Shown here: piece after piece, positions 21,176 to 31,442 of the stretch | How the letters are laid out: each line of letters opens with the position of its first letter | Numbering within the stretch: the stretch's first letter is position 1 | DNA from: an uncultured Prochlorococcus sp. | GTDB lineage: Bacteria > Cyanobacteriota > Cyanobacteriia > PCC-6307 > Cyanobiaceae | DNA length: 64,000 nucleotides | Direction: 5' to 3' | Assembly (NCBI GenBank): GCA_902525075.1 | Contig: CABZFV010000009.1 | Location: 1 to 64,000, forward strand | Notes under the pieces: generated by a model | Told to the model about the DNA's origin: nothing | Seen by the model: the letters and a program-made list of their open reading frames with translations, nothing else | Databases searched by the model: none | Program-made: the position numbers and the translations under genes

Positions 21176-22288
21176 ATGGATTTGCTAAAAAGTCCTCTTT
21201 ATTCAAAATATGTTGAATCCAATGCAAAATTAGTGGATTTTGCAGGTTGGGAAATGCCCATATCATTTTCAGGATTAATTAAAGAGCATGAATCAGTTAG
21301 ATCTTCAGCAGGATTATTTGATATTTCTCACATGGGTGTGATTTCTATCAAGGGAATCAATCCAAAGGATTATATTCAAAAACTTTTTCCTACTAATTTA
21401 TACTCCTTTTCTGAAAGACAGGGACTTTATACAGTAATGCTCAATGATAAAGGAGGAATAATAGATGACTTAATAATTTATGACCTTGGTATACAAGAAA
21501 ATGACATATCAGAATTATTGTTAATAGTTAACGCAAGTAGATATAAAGAAGATTTTCAGTGGATAAAAAATAATTTAAATATCTCTGAAATTTCGATAAC
21601 AAACTTTAAAAAAGACAAAGTACTTTTAGCACTACAGGGAAAAAACTCATTCAATTTATTTGAAGAATGGATTGAATCTTCGATCTCACATATCCCTAAC
21701 TTTGGATGCGAATATAAAATTTTTGAACATATTTCGCCTAAAGAAAAAATTTTCTTTTCAAAGACAGGCTATACGGGAGAAAATGGTCTAGAAATACTTT
21801 TATCTAAAAAAGCAGCAATTAATTTATGGGATTTCTCAATTTCCAAAAATGTTGCACCTTGTGGTTTAGGAGCTAGAGATACTCTTAGACTTGAAGCAGG
21901 CATGCATCTTTATGGTCAAGACATAAATGAACAAACTTCTCCATATGAAGCAGGGTTAGGCTGGCTAGTACATCTAGAAAATAATCACGAATTCTTTGGA
22001 AGAAAATTTCTTGAAGAGCAGTCAAGATTAGGTATTCAAAAAAAGTTAGTTGGTCTTTCTATAGAAGGTAAAGCAATAGGAAGAAAAGGTTGCGCAGTTC
22101 TTAAAGGTGAAGAAAATATTGGTACTATCACCAGCGGCAGTTGGTCTCCAACTAAACAACAAGCTATAGCTTTTGCATACATCAATACTTCGCATGCCTT
22201 AATAAATAATGAAGTTCAAATATCAATAAGAGGCAAAAAATTCAAAGGGGTAATAACAAAGAGAGCGTTTTATAAAAAAAATTATTAA
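21176..22288 (+). CDS. gcvT: aminomethyltransferase, glycine cleavage T protein
   Basis: 370 aa; [57 protein letters not shown]. Confidence 0.96.
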   Translation: MDLLKSPLYSKYVESNAKLVDFAGWEMPISFSGLIKEHESVRSSAGLFDISHMGVISIKGINPKDYIQKLFPTNLYSFSERQGLYTVMLNDKGGIIDDLIIYDLGIQENDISELLLIVNASRYKEDFQWIKNNLNISEISITNFKKDKVLLALQGKNSFNLFEEWIESSISHIPNFGCEYKIFEHISPKEKIFFSKTGYTGENGLEILLSKKAAINLWDFSISKNVAPCGLGARDTLRLEAGMHLYGQDINEQTSPYEAGLGWLVHLENNHEFFGRKFLEEQSRLGIQKKLVGLSIEGKAIGRKGCAVLKGEENIGTITSGSWSPTKQQAIAFAYINTSHALINNEVQISIRGKKFKGVITKRAFYKKNY

Positions 22289-22343
22289 CTAAATTTACCC
22301 TTAAAGAATTATTATAAGTTATTGATAAATAAATCATACTTAG

Positions 22344-24140
22344 ATGAGAAACAAAATTTGCAAAGAACTCAATAATACAGATATTGGTAAATTAGTTAAT
22401 TTATGCGGATGGGTAGATAGAAGAAGAGATCATGGTGGTGTAATTTTTATTGATTTAAGAGACCATAGTGGATTTCTACAAATAACAATTAACCCCGATG
22501 ATGGTGCAGATTTATTTAAACAGGCAGAAACTCTAAGAAATGAAACAGTAATAATGGTCAGCGGAATTATTAACGAAAGGCCAAAAGATTCAATAAATAA
22601 AAATTTAACTACTGGAGAGTTAGAGCTTAAAGTTAAAGATTTACAAATTCTCAACCAAATTAAAAAAAACCTACCTTTTCCAGTATCTATACATGATTAT
22701 GAAAATACAAAAGAGGAACTCAGATTAAAATATAGATACCTTGATTTAAGAAGAGGCAAATTACTAGAAAATTTAAAAACAAGACATAAACTTATTAAAG
22801 TTGCTAGAGAATTTCTTGATAATTTTGGATTTACAGAAGTAGAGACTCCATTACTTACAAAATCAACTCCAGAAGGCGCTCGCGATTTTCTTGTTCCTGC
22901 TCGTCTTTCTAATGGAGAATTTTTTGCTCTGCCTCAATCCCCACAACTATTTAAACAACTTTTAATGGTGGGAGGTTTAGATAAGTATTATCAAATCGCA
23001 AAATGTTTTCGTGATGAAGACTTAAGGGCAGATAGACAGCCAGAGTTTACGCAATTAGATATTGAAATGAGCTTTATTAGTGAAGAAGAAATAATCTCTT
23101 TTAATGAAAGTCTTATAAAAAAAATATGGAAAGAAGTATTAAATATTGATTTTGATAATGCTTTTCCAAGAATGTCATGGCAAGCAGCAATGGATAATTA
23201 CGGCACTGATAGACCAGACACTAGATATCAAATGTTATTAAAAGATTTAGGAGAAGTATTAGGTGATATTGGCTTTAATATTTTCACCAAAGCAATTAAG
23301 TCTGGAGGTTCTATAAAATCCATAACAGTCAAAGGAGGTAATTTAAGTATTAGCAACGTAAGAATTAAACCCGGAGGTGATATCTTCCAAGTAGCTCAAG
23401 ATGCAGGAGCTGGTGGTTTGGCCTTTATAAGGGTCAAAGGAGATGAGCTTGAGACTATTGGGGCAATTAAAAATAATCTAAATGAAGAGCATATAGCTGA
23501 TATTTTAAGAATCACCGAAGCGCAAGATGGAGACTTAATCCTCTTGGGTGCTGGAGATAAACAAATTGTCAACCAGTCATTAGATAGAGTGAGACAATAC
23601 ATCGCAAAAGACTTAAATCTCATAGATAAAAGTAAATGGAATTTCTTATGGGTAACTGATTTCCCGATGTTTGAGAGAAATGAAGAGGAAAATAGATATG
23701 AAGCTTTACATCATCCTTTTTGTTCTCCAAAAAATATAAAATCTAAAGATCCTGAAAACTTACAAAAAGAAATCGAGAACTCTATAGCAAATGCTTATGA
23801 CTTAGTTCTTAACGGCTTGGAATTAGGAGGTGGCTCTTTACGTATTCATGAAGCAAACTTGCAAAGAGAGGTTTTGAAAACGGTAGGACTTACTGCTAAT
23901 GAGATTAATGAAAAATTTGGATTTTTAATAGAAGCCTTAGAAATGGGTGCTCCTCCTCATGGTGGAATAGCGTTTGGATTAGATCGTATTACCATGCTGA
24001 TCATAGGTGCAGATTCAATCAGAGAAACAATAGCGTTTCCAAAAAATCAACAAGCAAAATGTCTTCTCACAAATGCGCCTTCAAATGTCTCAGAATCACA
24101 ATTAAAAGAATTAGATATTGAAATAACAATTGATGAATAA
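22344..24140 (+). CDS. aspS: aspartyl-tRNA synthetase
   Basis: 598 aa; [54 protein letters not shown]. Confidence 0.97.
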   Translation: MRNKICKELNNTDIGKLVNLCGWVDRRRDHGGVIFIDLRDHSGFLQITINPDDGADLFKQAETLRNETVIMVSGIINERPKDSINKNLTTGELELKVKDLQILNQIKKNLPFPVSIHDYENTKEELRLKYRYLDLRRGKLLENLKTRHKLIKVAREFLDNFGFTEVETPLLTKSTPEGARDFLVPARLSNGEFFALPQSPQLFKQLLMVGGLDKYYQIAKCFRDEDLRADRQPEFTQLDIEMSFISEEEIISFNESLIKKIWKEVLNIDFDNAFPRMSWQAAMDNYGTDRPDTRYQMLLKDLGEVLGDIGFNIFTKAIKSGGSIKSITVKGGNLSISNVRIKPGGDIFQVAQDAGAGGLAFIRVKGDELETIGAIKNNLNEEHIADILRITEAQDGDLILLGAGDKQIVNQSLDRVRQYIAKDLNLIDKSKWNFLWVTDFPMFERNEEENRYEALHHPFCSPKNIKSKDPENLQKEIENSIANAYDLVLNGLELGGGSLRIHEANLQREVLKTVGLTANEINEKFGFLIEALEMGAPPHGGIAFGLDRITMLIIGADSIRETIAFPKNQQAKCLLTNAPSNVSESQLKELDIEITIDE

Positions 24141-24215
24141 GAATATATATGGATGTTCTAAAAGTTTTTTGTTTAAATAAAATATAAGGAGGCAGTGCTT
24201 AATTAAAAATATTTA

Positions 24216-25826
24216 ATGTCAAAATTTGTTTTTGTCACAGGAGGAGTAGTTTCTAGCATTGGCAAAGGAATTGTAGCTGCAAGCTTAGGTAGATTATTAA
24301 AGTCTAGAGGATATAGTGTTTCAATATTAAAACTAGATCCATATCTAAATGTTGATCCAGGCACAATGAGCCCTTTTCAACATGGAGAAGTGTTTGTAAC
24401 CGAAGATGGGGCTGAAACCGATCTAGATTTAGGTCACTACGAAAGATTTACTGATACTGCAATGACTAGGTTAAATAGTGTAACAACGGGATCTATTTAT
24501 CAAGCAGTCATTAATAAAGAAAGAAGAGGTAATTATAACGGTGGAACTGTGCAAGTAATACCTCACATAACGGGAGAAATTAGAGAAAGGATTCATAGAG
24601 TAGCCGCTAACAGCAATGCAGATATTATTATTACTGAAATTGGTGGAACAGTTGGTGATATTGAATCTCTACCTTTTTTAGAGGCAATAAGAGAATTCAA
24701 AAATGATGTCAATAGGAACGATGTTACATACATACACGTAACATTACTTCCTTACATCAAAACCTCTGGCGAAATAAAAACAAAACCAACACAACATTCA
24801 GTGAAAGAATTAAGATCAATTGGAATTCAGCCAGATTTACTTGTATGCCGAAGTGATAAATCTATCAATGAAGCTCTTAAAAAAAAGCTTAGTGGTTTTT
24901 GCGGTGTCAGTATCAACTCTGTAATTGAAGCGTTAGACGCAGATAGTATTTATTCTGTACCTCTTTCTCTAAAAAAAGAAGGTTTATGCAAAGAAACCCT
25001 TAAATATTTAGACCTTGAAGATAAAAAATGTGATTTGAAAAATTGGGAGCAACTAATACACAACCTAAGAAATCCTGGAAATCCAATAAAAGTTGCCCTT
25101 GTAGGCAAATATATTGAACTTGGAGATGCATATTTATCCGTTGTTGAAGCTTTAAGACATGCATGCATTGAACAAAAGGCTTTATTAGATTTACATTGGG
25201 TAAGTGCTGAAATGATAGAAAAAAATTCAGCAGAAACTTACTTAAATGAAGTTGATGCAATTGTCGTACCCGGGGGATTTGGTAATAGAGGAGTCAATGG
25301 AAAAATTTCGGCCATAAAATTCGCAAGAGAAAATAAAATTCCCTTTTTAGGTTTGTGCCTTGGTATGCAATGTGCGGTTATAGAATGGGCCAGGAATGTA
25401 GCTAATCTTCCAGATGCATCTAGTTCAGAACTTGAACCAAACACTCCAAATCCAGTGATACATTTATTACCAGAACAGGAAGATGTAGTTGATTTAGGTG
25501 GGACAATGAGACTTGGAGTTTATCCATGTAGATTGACAAAAAATACAACTGGAAAAAACTTATATGATGAGGATGTCATTTATGAGAGACATCGACATAG
25601 ATACGAATTTAATAATTACTACAAACAAAGTTTTTTAGATTCTGGATACAAAATTAGTGGTACATCACCAGATGGCAGATTAGTTGAGTTAATTGAGTTA
25701 GAAAATCATCCATACTTCTTAGCCTGTCAATATCATCCTGAGTTTTTATCACGACCTGGCAAACCTCATCCTTTATTTAAAGGATTAATAAAAGCCGCTC
25801 AAGATAAGTTAACTCAATCAAATTAA
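24216..25826 (+). CDS. pyrG: CTP synthase
   Basis: 536 aa; [31 protein letters not shown]; GATase domain [15 protein letters not shown]. Confidence 0.98.
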   Translation: MSKFVFVTGGVVSSIGKGIVAASLGRLLKSRGYSVSILKLDPYLNVDPGTMSPFQHGEVFVTEDGAETDLDLGHYERFTDTAMTRLNSVTTGSIYQAVINKERRGNYNGGTVQVIPHITGEIRERIHRVAANSNADIIITEIGGTVGDIESLPFLEAIREFKNDVNRNDVTYIHVTLLPYIKTSGEIKTKPTQHSVKELRSIGIQPDLLVCRSDKSINEALKKKLSGFCGVSINSVIEALDADSIYSVPLSLKKEGLCKETLKYLDLEDKKCDLKNWEQLIHNLRNPGNPIKVALVGKYIELGDAYLSVVEALRHACIEQKALLDLHWVSAEMIEKNSAETYLNEVDAIVVPGGFGNRGVNGKISAIKFARENKIPFLGLCLGMQCAVIEWARNVANLPDASSSELEPNTPNPVIHLLPEQEDVVDLGGTMRLGVYPCRLTKNTTGKNLYDEDVIYERHRHRYEFNNYYKQSFLDSGYKISGTSPDGRLVELIELENHPYFLACQYHPEFLSRPGKPHPLFKGLIKAAQDKLTQSN

Positions 25827-25844
25827 TATTCTTTATTTTTTTGA

Positions 25845-26522
25845 ATGAAAATGACAAATTTTTTACCCTTAGTCGAACAATTTCATTCATTACAAGGTGA
25901 AGGTTATCACGCTGGAAAAAGTGCTTTTTTTGTAAGATTAGCCGGATGTAAAGTTGGATGTTCATGGTGCGATACAAAGAATTCATGGGACGAGAAAAAA
26001 CACCCTTTTATATCAATTGAAAAAATAATAGATCGCATAAAAATTGCCAGAAAAAAAGGAGCATCTTTTTGCGTTATTACAGGTGGAGAACCTTTACAAC
26101 ATAACTTGGATAATTTTTGCAAAGCCATAAAAAAAATGACGATGGAAGAAGAACGAAAGCCAATGAAGATTCATATTGAGACAAGTGGAGTTAATTCGAT
26201 ATCAGGAAGCTATGACTGGATTACTTTATCTCCTAAAAGACACTCACCTCCAAAAAATTATTTTTTAAAAAACTGCAATGAAATCAAAATAATCATAAAT
26301 GAAATAGAAGATATTGAATTTGCTATTCAAATAAAAAAAGAAACTTTAAAACAATATCAACTCTCTAAAAGCGAAGATGGCTTAAAAAAAGAAGATAAAA
26401 TTTTTTATTTACAGCCAGCATGGAATAATGCGAATGGTTTTTCTCTTGCTATCGATTTCGTAAAAAATAACCCAGATTGGAAATTGAGCCTTCAAACTCA
26501 CAAATACTTAAAAATTAATTGA
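25845..26522 (+). CDS. queE: 7-carboxy-7-deazaguanine synthase (radical SAM)
   Basis: 225 aa; EQFHSLQGEGYHAGKSAFFVRLAGCKVGCSWCDTK; next to queC. Confidence 0.93.
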   Translation: MKMTNFLPLVEQFHSLQGEGYHAGKSAFFVRLAGCKVGCSWCDTKNSWDEKKHPFISIEKIIDRIKIARKKGASFCVITGGEPLQHNLDNFCKAIKKMTMEEERKPMKIHIETSGVNSISGSYDWITLSPKRHSPPKNYFLKNCNEIKIIINEIEDIEFAIQIKKETLKQYQLSKSEDGLKKEDKIFYLQPAWNNANGFSLAIDFVKNNPDWKLSLQTHKYLKIN

Positions 26523-26528
26523 AAGCAT

Positions 26529-27203
26529 ATGACTCTTAAAAATAAATCGATAGTAGTTTTATTATCTGGAGGTTTAGATTCTTCTACAGTTACTGGTATC
26601 GCCAAAAAATCCGAAGCTAAAATTTTTGGCCTTTCATTTGACTACGGTCAACGTCATAAAAAAGAATTAAATTCTGCATCAATAATTGCAAAACACTTTG
26701 ATATCGAAGAATTTAAAATCATTAAGCTTGACTTATCTTTATGGGGAGGCTCGTCATTAACTGATACTCAAAAAAATATTCCAATGGAAGGAGTACAAAC
26801 TAATAAAATTCCTAATACTTATGTTCCTGGGAGAAATACTATATTTATTTCCGTTGCACTAAGTTATGCCGAAGCAATAGATGCTGATTTGATTGGATTA
26901 GGAGTTAATGCACTAGATTATTCTGGTTATCCAGATTGCAGACCTGACTACATCAAAAAATTTCAAGAATTAGCAGAGTTAGCCAATAAAAGAGGAAGAG
27001 AAAATAATCCAATAAAACTTTGGACACCACTATTAGATTTAAATAAAGAGGAAATTATTCAATTAGCTTTTGCTAATCATGTCCCTTTAGATAAAACATG
27101 GAGTTGTTATTCGGGTAATTCAAAACCATGCGGTAAGTGTGATAGCTGCAGAATTAGAAATGCCGCTTATGAACAATGGCTTAATAACAATAATAAAAAA
27201 TGA
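26529..27203 (+). CDS. queC: 7-cyano-7-deazaguanine synthase
   Basis: 224 aa; VVLLSGGLDSSTVTGIAK, VPGRNTIFISVALSYAEA, CYSGNSKPCGKCDSCRIR. Confidence 0.95.
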   Translation: MTLKNKSIVVLLSGGLDSSTVTGIAKKSEAKIFGLSFDYGQRHKKELNSASIIAKHFDIEEFKIIKLDLSLWGGSSLTDTQKNIPMEGVQTNKIPNTYVPGRNTIFISVALSYAEAIDADLIGLGVNALDYSGYPDCRPDYIKKFQELAELANKRGRENNPIKLWTPLLDLNKEEIIQLAFANHVPLDKTWSCYSGNSKPCGKCDSCRIRNAAYEQWLNNNNKK

Positions 27204-28516
27204 AAATAAAAAAAATAATTCTAGAAAAATGGATAGATCCAGCACTGATTACACATGATCTAACAAGAAAATTCGGAGACAAAGGATTAGCTTGGCTAGA
27301 CAGTGATGGCAAAGAAAATGGGGAATGGTCAATAATAGGAATTAAACCTAAAAAAATAATCCAATCAAGAGATATCAATAACTTAGACAAAACTAATAAT
27401 CCATTTAACAATTTAAAAAATATTGAAAAAGGATTTTGGATCGGATGGTTAAGTTATGAAGCTGGAGTTTACATAGAACCAAAAAACCCATGGCGAAAAT
27501 CTAATATGGCAACTTTATGGATTGCATCATATGATCCAATCATTAAATGTAATCTAATAAAAAAAGAAATAATTATCGAAGGCACAAACTCATCTGAACT
27601 GATGAATTATAAAAACATAATCAACAATATAAAAAATATTGAAGAAGAAAATATTATTGAACCAAATTTAAATTTTGATTTTTCAAAAATAAATTTGGAC
27701 GAAATAGCTGAAAAATTTCAGGAAAATATTTTAAAATTAAAAAAATTAATTTCCCTAGGGGATATATTTCAAGCAAATCTAACAACTAAATGTGAAATTG
27801 AATCTTTCAAAAACTATAATCCTCTAGATATTTATTTGAAAATAAGAAGGAAATTAAGAGCTCCCTTTGGAGGAATAATAATAAATAATGATAATTATAA
27901 AGAGGCTGTATTATCTACCTCGCCAGAAAGATTTATAAAAATAGATAATAAAAATTTTGTAGAATCAAGACCTATTAAAGGAACTAGATCAAGAGATAAA
28001 GATTCAAATCAAGACGCACTTAATGCTATCGATTTAATAACGAACGAAAAAGATAGAGCCGAAAATATTATGATTGTTGACCTAATAAGAAATGATTTAA
28101 GTAAAGTTTGCGAAACAGGAAGTATTTTGGTGCCAGAAATATTAAAACTTGAAAGTTTCTTAAAAGTTCATCATCTAACTTCAGTAATCATAGGCAAATT
28201 AAAAAAAGACAAGAACTGGATAGATTTACTTAAAGCTTGTTGGCCTGGGGGGTCTATAACTGGAGCACCTAAATTAAGATCATGCCAGAGACTTTTTGAA
28301 TTAGAAGAATGTGAACGCGGACCATACTGTGGCTCATTTTTGAAACTTGACTGGAATGGAGAGTTTGACAGCAATATACTTATAAGATCATTTTTAATTA
28401 AAGACAAAAAAATCAATATATATGCTGGTTGCGGAATAGTTATTGACTCAAACCCTGAAGAGGAAACTGATGAACTAAAGTGGAAACTTTTACCGTTAAT
28501 TGATTCACTAAAATGA
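27200..28516 (+). CDS. pabB: aminodeoxychorismate synthase component I (anthranilate synthase component I-like)
   Basis: 438 aa; SPERFIKIDNKNFVESRPIKGTRSR, AENIMIVDLIRNDLSKVC, GGSITGAPKLRS; ATGA overlap with queC. Confidence 0.9.
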   Translation: MKIKKIILEKWIDPALITHDLTRKFGDKGLAWLDSDGKENGEWSIIGIKPKKIIQSRDINNLDKTNNPFNNLKNIEKGFWIGWLSYEAGVYIEPKNPWRKSNMATLWIASYDPIIKCNLIKKEIIIEGTNSSELMNYKNIINNIKNIEEENIIEPNLNFDFSKINLDEIAEKFQENILKLKKLISLGDIFQANLTTKCEIESFKNYNPLDIYLKIRRKLRAPFGGIIINNDNYKEAVLSTSPERFIKIDNKNFVESRPIKGTRSRDKDSNQDALNAIDLITNEKDRAENIMIVDLIRNDLSKVCETGSILVPEILKLESFLKVHHLTSVIIGKLKKDKNWIDLLKACWPGGSITGAPKLRSCQRLFELEECERGPYCGSFLKLDWNGEFDSNILIRSFLIKDKKINIYAGCGIVIDSNPEEETDELKWKLLPLIDSLK

Positions 28517-29340
28517 TTGAAACATTAGGCTGGCACAAGAATCAATGGTTGGATATTGATAGAATATTTATTTCTGCTAATAATAGAGGATTAAAATTTG
28601 CTGATGGTATATTTGAAACCATTTTGATAAAAGAAAACAAACCTATTCTTTTTGATGAACATCTGAAAAGATTAGAAAAAAGTAGCAAGATTTTAAATAT
28701 TAATCTCAAAATAAATAAATCAACTTTGAGACAACTTATTCACGATGGAATTAAAAAGTTATCACTTAAAAATGATCAATTTGCTTCAGTAAGAATAAAC
28801 TATAGTCGAGGAACTAATGAAGGTCGAAGACTAACAATTGATAGCACTTCAAAGACAAAAGATTTGGATAATTTATGGCTTGAGTTCTATAGAATCAAAC
28901 CAAATTTTAATCCGATAAGCGTTTGCATTAGTCAAACGGAAAAAATAAATGAATTCAGTCTTATAAGTAAATGCAAAACCTTTTCATATAATCAGGCGAT
29001 ACAAGTTTTGACAGAAGCCAATGAAAAATCATTTGATGATTCTATCCTTTTGAATACGTCAGGTGAACTTTGTTGTGGAAGTACATTTAATCTTCTAATT
29101 AAAAGAAATAATCAATGGATAACTCCTAGAAAAAAGAGCGGCTGTTTTGAGGGGATTATGGTTTCTGAAGCTTTAAAATTGAAAATTGTAAAAGAAGAAT
29201 TAATTCCTCCAGAATTTCAAAATGATGACATAATAGTTGCAATTAATAGCTTATCTTGCAGACAAATTAATCAAGTTAATGATTTAGTGCTTAAACCTAA
29301 ATTCGATCCAATTTACTTTTGGGATTTATTATATAATTGA
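28513..29340 (+). CDS. pabC: aminotransferase class IV (probable aminodeoxychorismate lyase)
   Basis: 275 aa; NNRGLKFADGIFETILIKENKPILFDEHLKRLEKSS; translationally coupled to pabB. Confidence 0.82.
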   Translation: MIETLGWHKNQWLDIDRIFISANNRGLKFADGIFETILIKENKPILFDEHLKRLEKSSKILNINLKINKSTLRQLIHDGIKKLSLKNDQFASVRINYSRGTNEGRRLTIDSTSKTKDLDNLWLEFYRIKPNFNPISVCISQTEKINEFSLISKCKTFSYNQAIQVLTEANEKSFDDSILLNTSGELCCGSTFNLLIKRNNQWITPRKKSGCFEGIMVSEALKLKIVKEELIPPEFQNDDIIVAINSLSCRQINQVNDLVLKPKFDPIYFWDLLYN

Positions 29341-30134
29341 ACTTTATTAATATCTGGTAAAAAGACATCAGATACTTTAGTTATATTGTTATTAACCTTA
29401 AATTCAACAATTTTCCCAATAATTATAATAGATGGAGCTAAAAATTCTTTATCTTTGATTTGATCTGGAAGATTATCTAATTTCTCTATCAAACATTTTT
29501 GATTTTTTAAAGTAGCTTCTTGAATAACAGCGCATTTAGTACTCTTATCTAAACCACCTAGAATTAATTCTTCCACAATAAATTCAATATTTTTGATACC
29601 CATAAAAATTACTAAGCTATCTGATGATTTAGCTAAATCTCTCCAATTCACTGTCTTTTTTTCCTTATCTACACGCTCATGTCCAGTGACAAAAGTTACG
29701 GAACTCGCAGCATCTCTATGGGTTAGTGGAATACCAAAATATGTGGGAGCAGCTATACCAGAAGTAATACCAGGAACAATTTCAACTGAAATTCCATTTT
29801 TTTCTAAAATCGATACCTCTTCACCACCTCTAGAAAAAACGAATGGATCGCCCCCTTTAAGCCTTACAACATTTTTGCCTTCTTTTGCTAATTTCAAAAT
29901 AAGATCATTAGTTTCAGCCTGAGGTACAGAACACTTCCCAGCCCTTTTGCCTACATGGAAAATTTCTGTATTTTTTCCTGCCTCTTTTGTTATTTCATCT
30001 GGGATTAAAGCATCATGAACTAATGCATCACAATTTTTTATTAGGCGTAAAGCTTTAAGAGTCAAAAGCTCAGGGTCACCAGGACCTGCTCCAACTAAAT
30101 AAACAATGCCGGGCACAATAATCTCCATTAACAA
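29313..30134 (-). CDS. cobA: uroporphyrinogen-III C-methyltransferase
   Basis: 273 aa; VYLVGAGPGDPELLTLKALRLI, VVRLKGGDPFVFSRGGEE, VPGITSGIAAPTYFGIPLTHR. Confidence 0.94.
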   Translation of the reverse strand: MLMEIIVPGIVYLVGAGPGDPELLTLKALRLIKNCDALVHDALIPDEITKEAGKNTEIFHVGKRAGKCSVPQAETNDLILKLAKEGKNVVRLKGGDPFVFSRGGEEVSILEKNGISVEIVPGITSGIAAPTYFGIPLTHRDAASSVTFVTGHERVDKEKKTVNWRDLAKSSDSLVIFMGIKNIEFIVEELILGGLDKSTKCAVIQEATLKNQKCLIEKLDNLPDQIKDKEFLAPSIIIIGKIVEFKVNNNITKVSDVFLPDINKVQLYNKSQK

Positions 30135-30158
30135 GTATGGTAGTAAAAGTTAATCGCA

Positions 30159-31442
30159 ATGAAGGTAAATATTGTGAAAGAAAGTTTATTAAAACCAAAT
30201 AAAAAATTTACTCTCCTTAGTGCGTTTATTACTCTCCTAAATGATCGTTTAAGTGAAAGTATACTGTTACCAATATTACCCTCTTTTGTTTTACTTTTTG
30301 ACTCTCAAGCAAGTACATATGGTTTATTATCATGCACTTACCAATTAGCCCAATTTACAGCTTCTCCTTTTATAGGACTTATGAGTGATAGATATGGAAG
30401 AAGACCTGTCACTCTTTTTTGTATTACTGGTTCAGTAATAGGAATATCTATATTATCTTTTACAGTTCTTTTTAATTGGTCAAATTCAATAGCCACTATC
30501 CCGTTATTTTTATTATTTTTAGCCAGACTAATTGATGGTTTAAGTGGGGGCACTGCAGCTACTGCAACAACAATTCTTGCAGATATTTCAAGCCCTGAAA
30601 ACAGAGCAAAAACATTTGGTCTTATTGGTGTAGCTTTTGGTTTAAGTTTTTTCTTAGGTAATATTTTTGTTGTAATTTTTGCAAGAAATACAAATAATAA
30701 TTTTATTATTCCAGTTTTGATAGCCTCAATCATTCCAATAATAAATTTTCTGCTTGTATTCTTTTACTTACCAGAAACCAAGCCTAATAGTGCAATAAAT
30801 AAATCAAAAACTGTTTTAAAAAACCCTTTAAAAGCTCTATTTACAGTTTTCAAAGAAGAAAAGATTAAAAAATTATCATTAGCTTTTTTTATTTACTTTA
30901 TTGCTTTTACTGGATTGACTAATATCCTTATATTTTTCCTTCAAGAATCATTAAACTGGACGACCAAAGCATCCAGTGGAACTCTTGTTGTAGTAGGAAT
31001 AATTGCAATTATCGTTCAAGGAGGACTAATAGGGCCTCTGGTAAAGCAATTTGGCGAAATGCGATTAACACTTATCGGATCAGGCTTCATTCTTGTAGCA
31101 TGTACTCTTTTAATAACTGCTCCAAAAGAAAATGCGACACTTAATATTTATTCAGCTGTTTCATTTTTAGCCGTTGGGGCAGGATTAATTACGCCCACTT
31201 TAAGAGCATTAATATCAAAGAAATTAGACGTTGATAAACAAGGATCAATTTTAAGTAACCTTCAGGGTCTACAGAGTCTTGGAGGGGTTTTAGGAATTGC
31301 AATGGCTGGAAGGGTTTATGATAGTTTTGGTCCTAAATCACCTTTTATAGCTGGTTCCGTTATTTTACTTTTCATGATATACCTTATTGCAGAGGGTAAA
31401 AATAAAAATTCTTTTAAAAATCAGAATTCAAAAGTATCCTAA
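30159..31442 (+). CDS. major facilitator superfamily (MFS) transporter
   Basis: 427 aa; 12-TM-like; GLMSDRYGRRPVTLFC signature, RLIDGLSGGTAATA. Confidence 0.9.
   Translation: MKVNIVKESLLKPNKKFTLLSAFITLLNDRLSESILLPILPSFVLLFDSQASTYGLLSCTYQLAQFTASPFIGLMSDRYGRRPVTLFCITGSVIGISILSFTVLFNWSNSIATIPLFLLFLARLIDGLSGGTAATATTILADISSPENRAKTFGLIGVAFGLSFFLGNIFVVIFARNTNNNFIIPVLIASIIPIINFLLVFFYLPETKPNSAINKSKTVLKNPLKALFTVFKEEKIKKLSLAFFIYFIAFTGLTNILIFFLQESLNWTTKASSGTLVVVGIIAIIVQGGLIGPLVKQFGEMRLTLIGSGFILVACTLLITAPKENATLNIYSAVSFLAVGAGLITPTLRALISKKLDVDKQGSILSNLQGLQSLGGVLGIAMAGRVYDSFGPKSPFIAGSVILLFMIYLIAEGKNKNSFKNQNSKVS

Noticed and set aside
30338-30733. 131-aa minus-strand ORF in the MFS transporter
   Set aside because: Antisense to a multi-TM transporter; composition explained by reading hydrophobic codons on the other strand.
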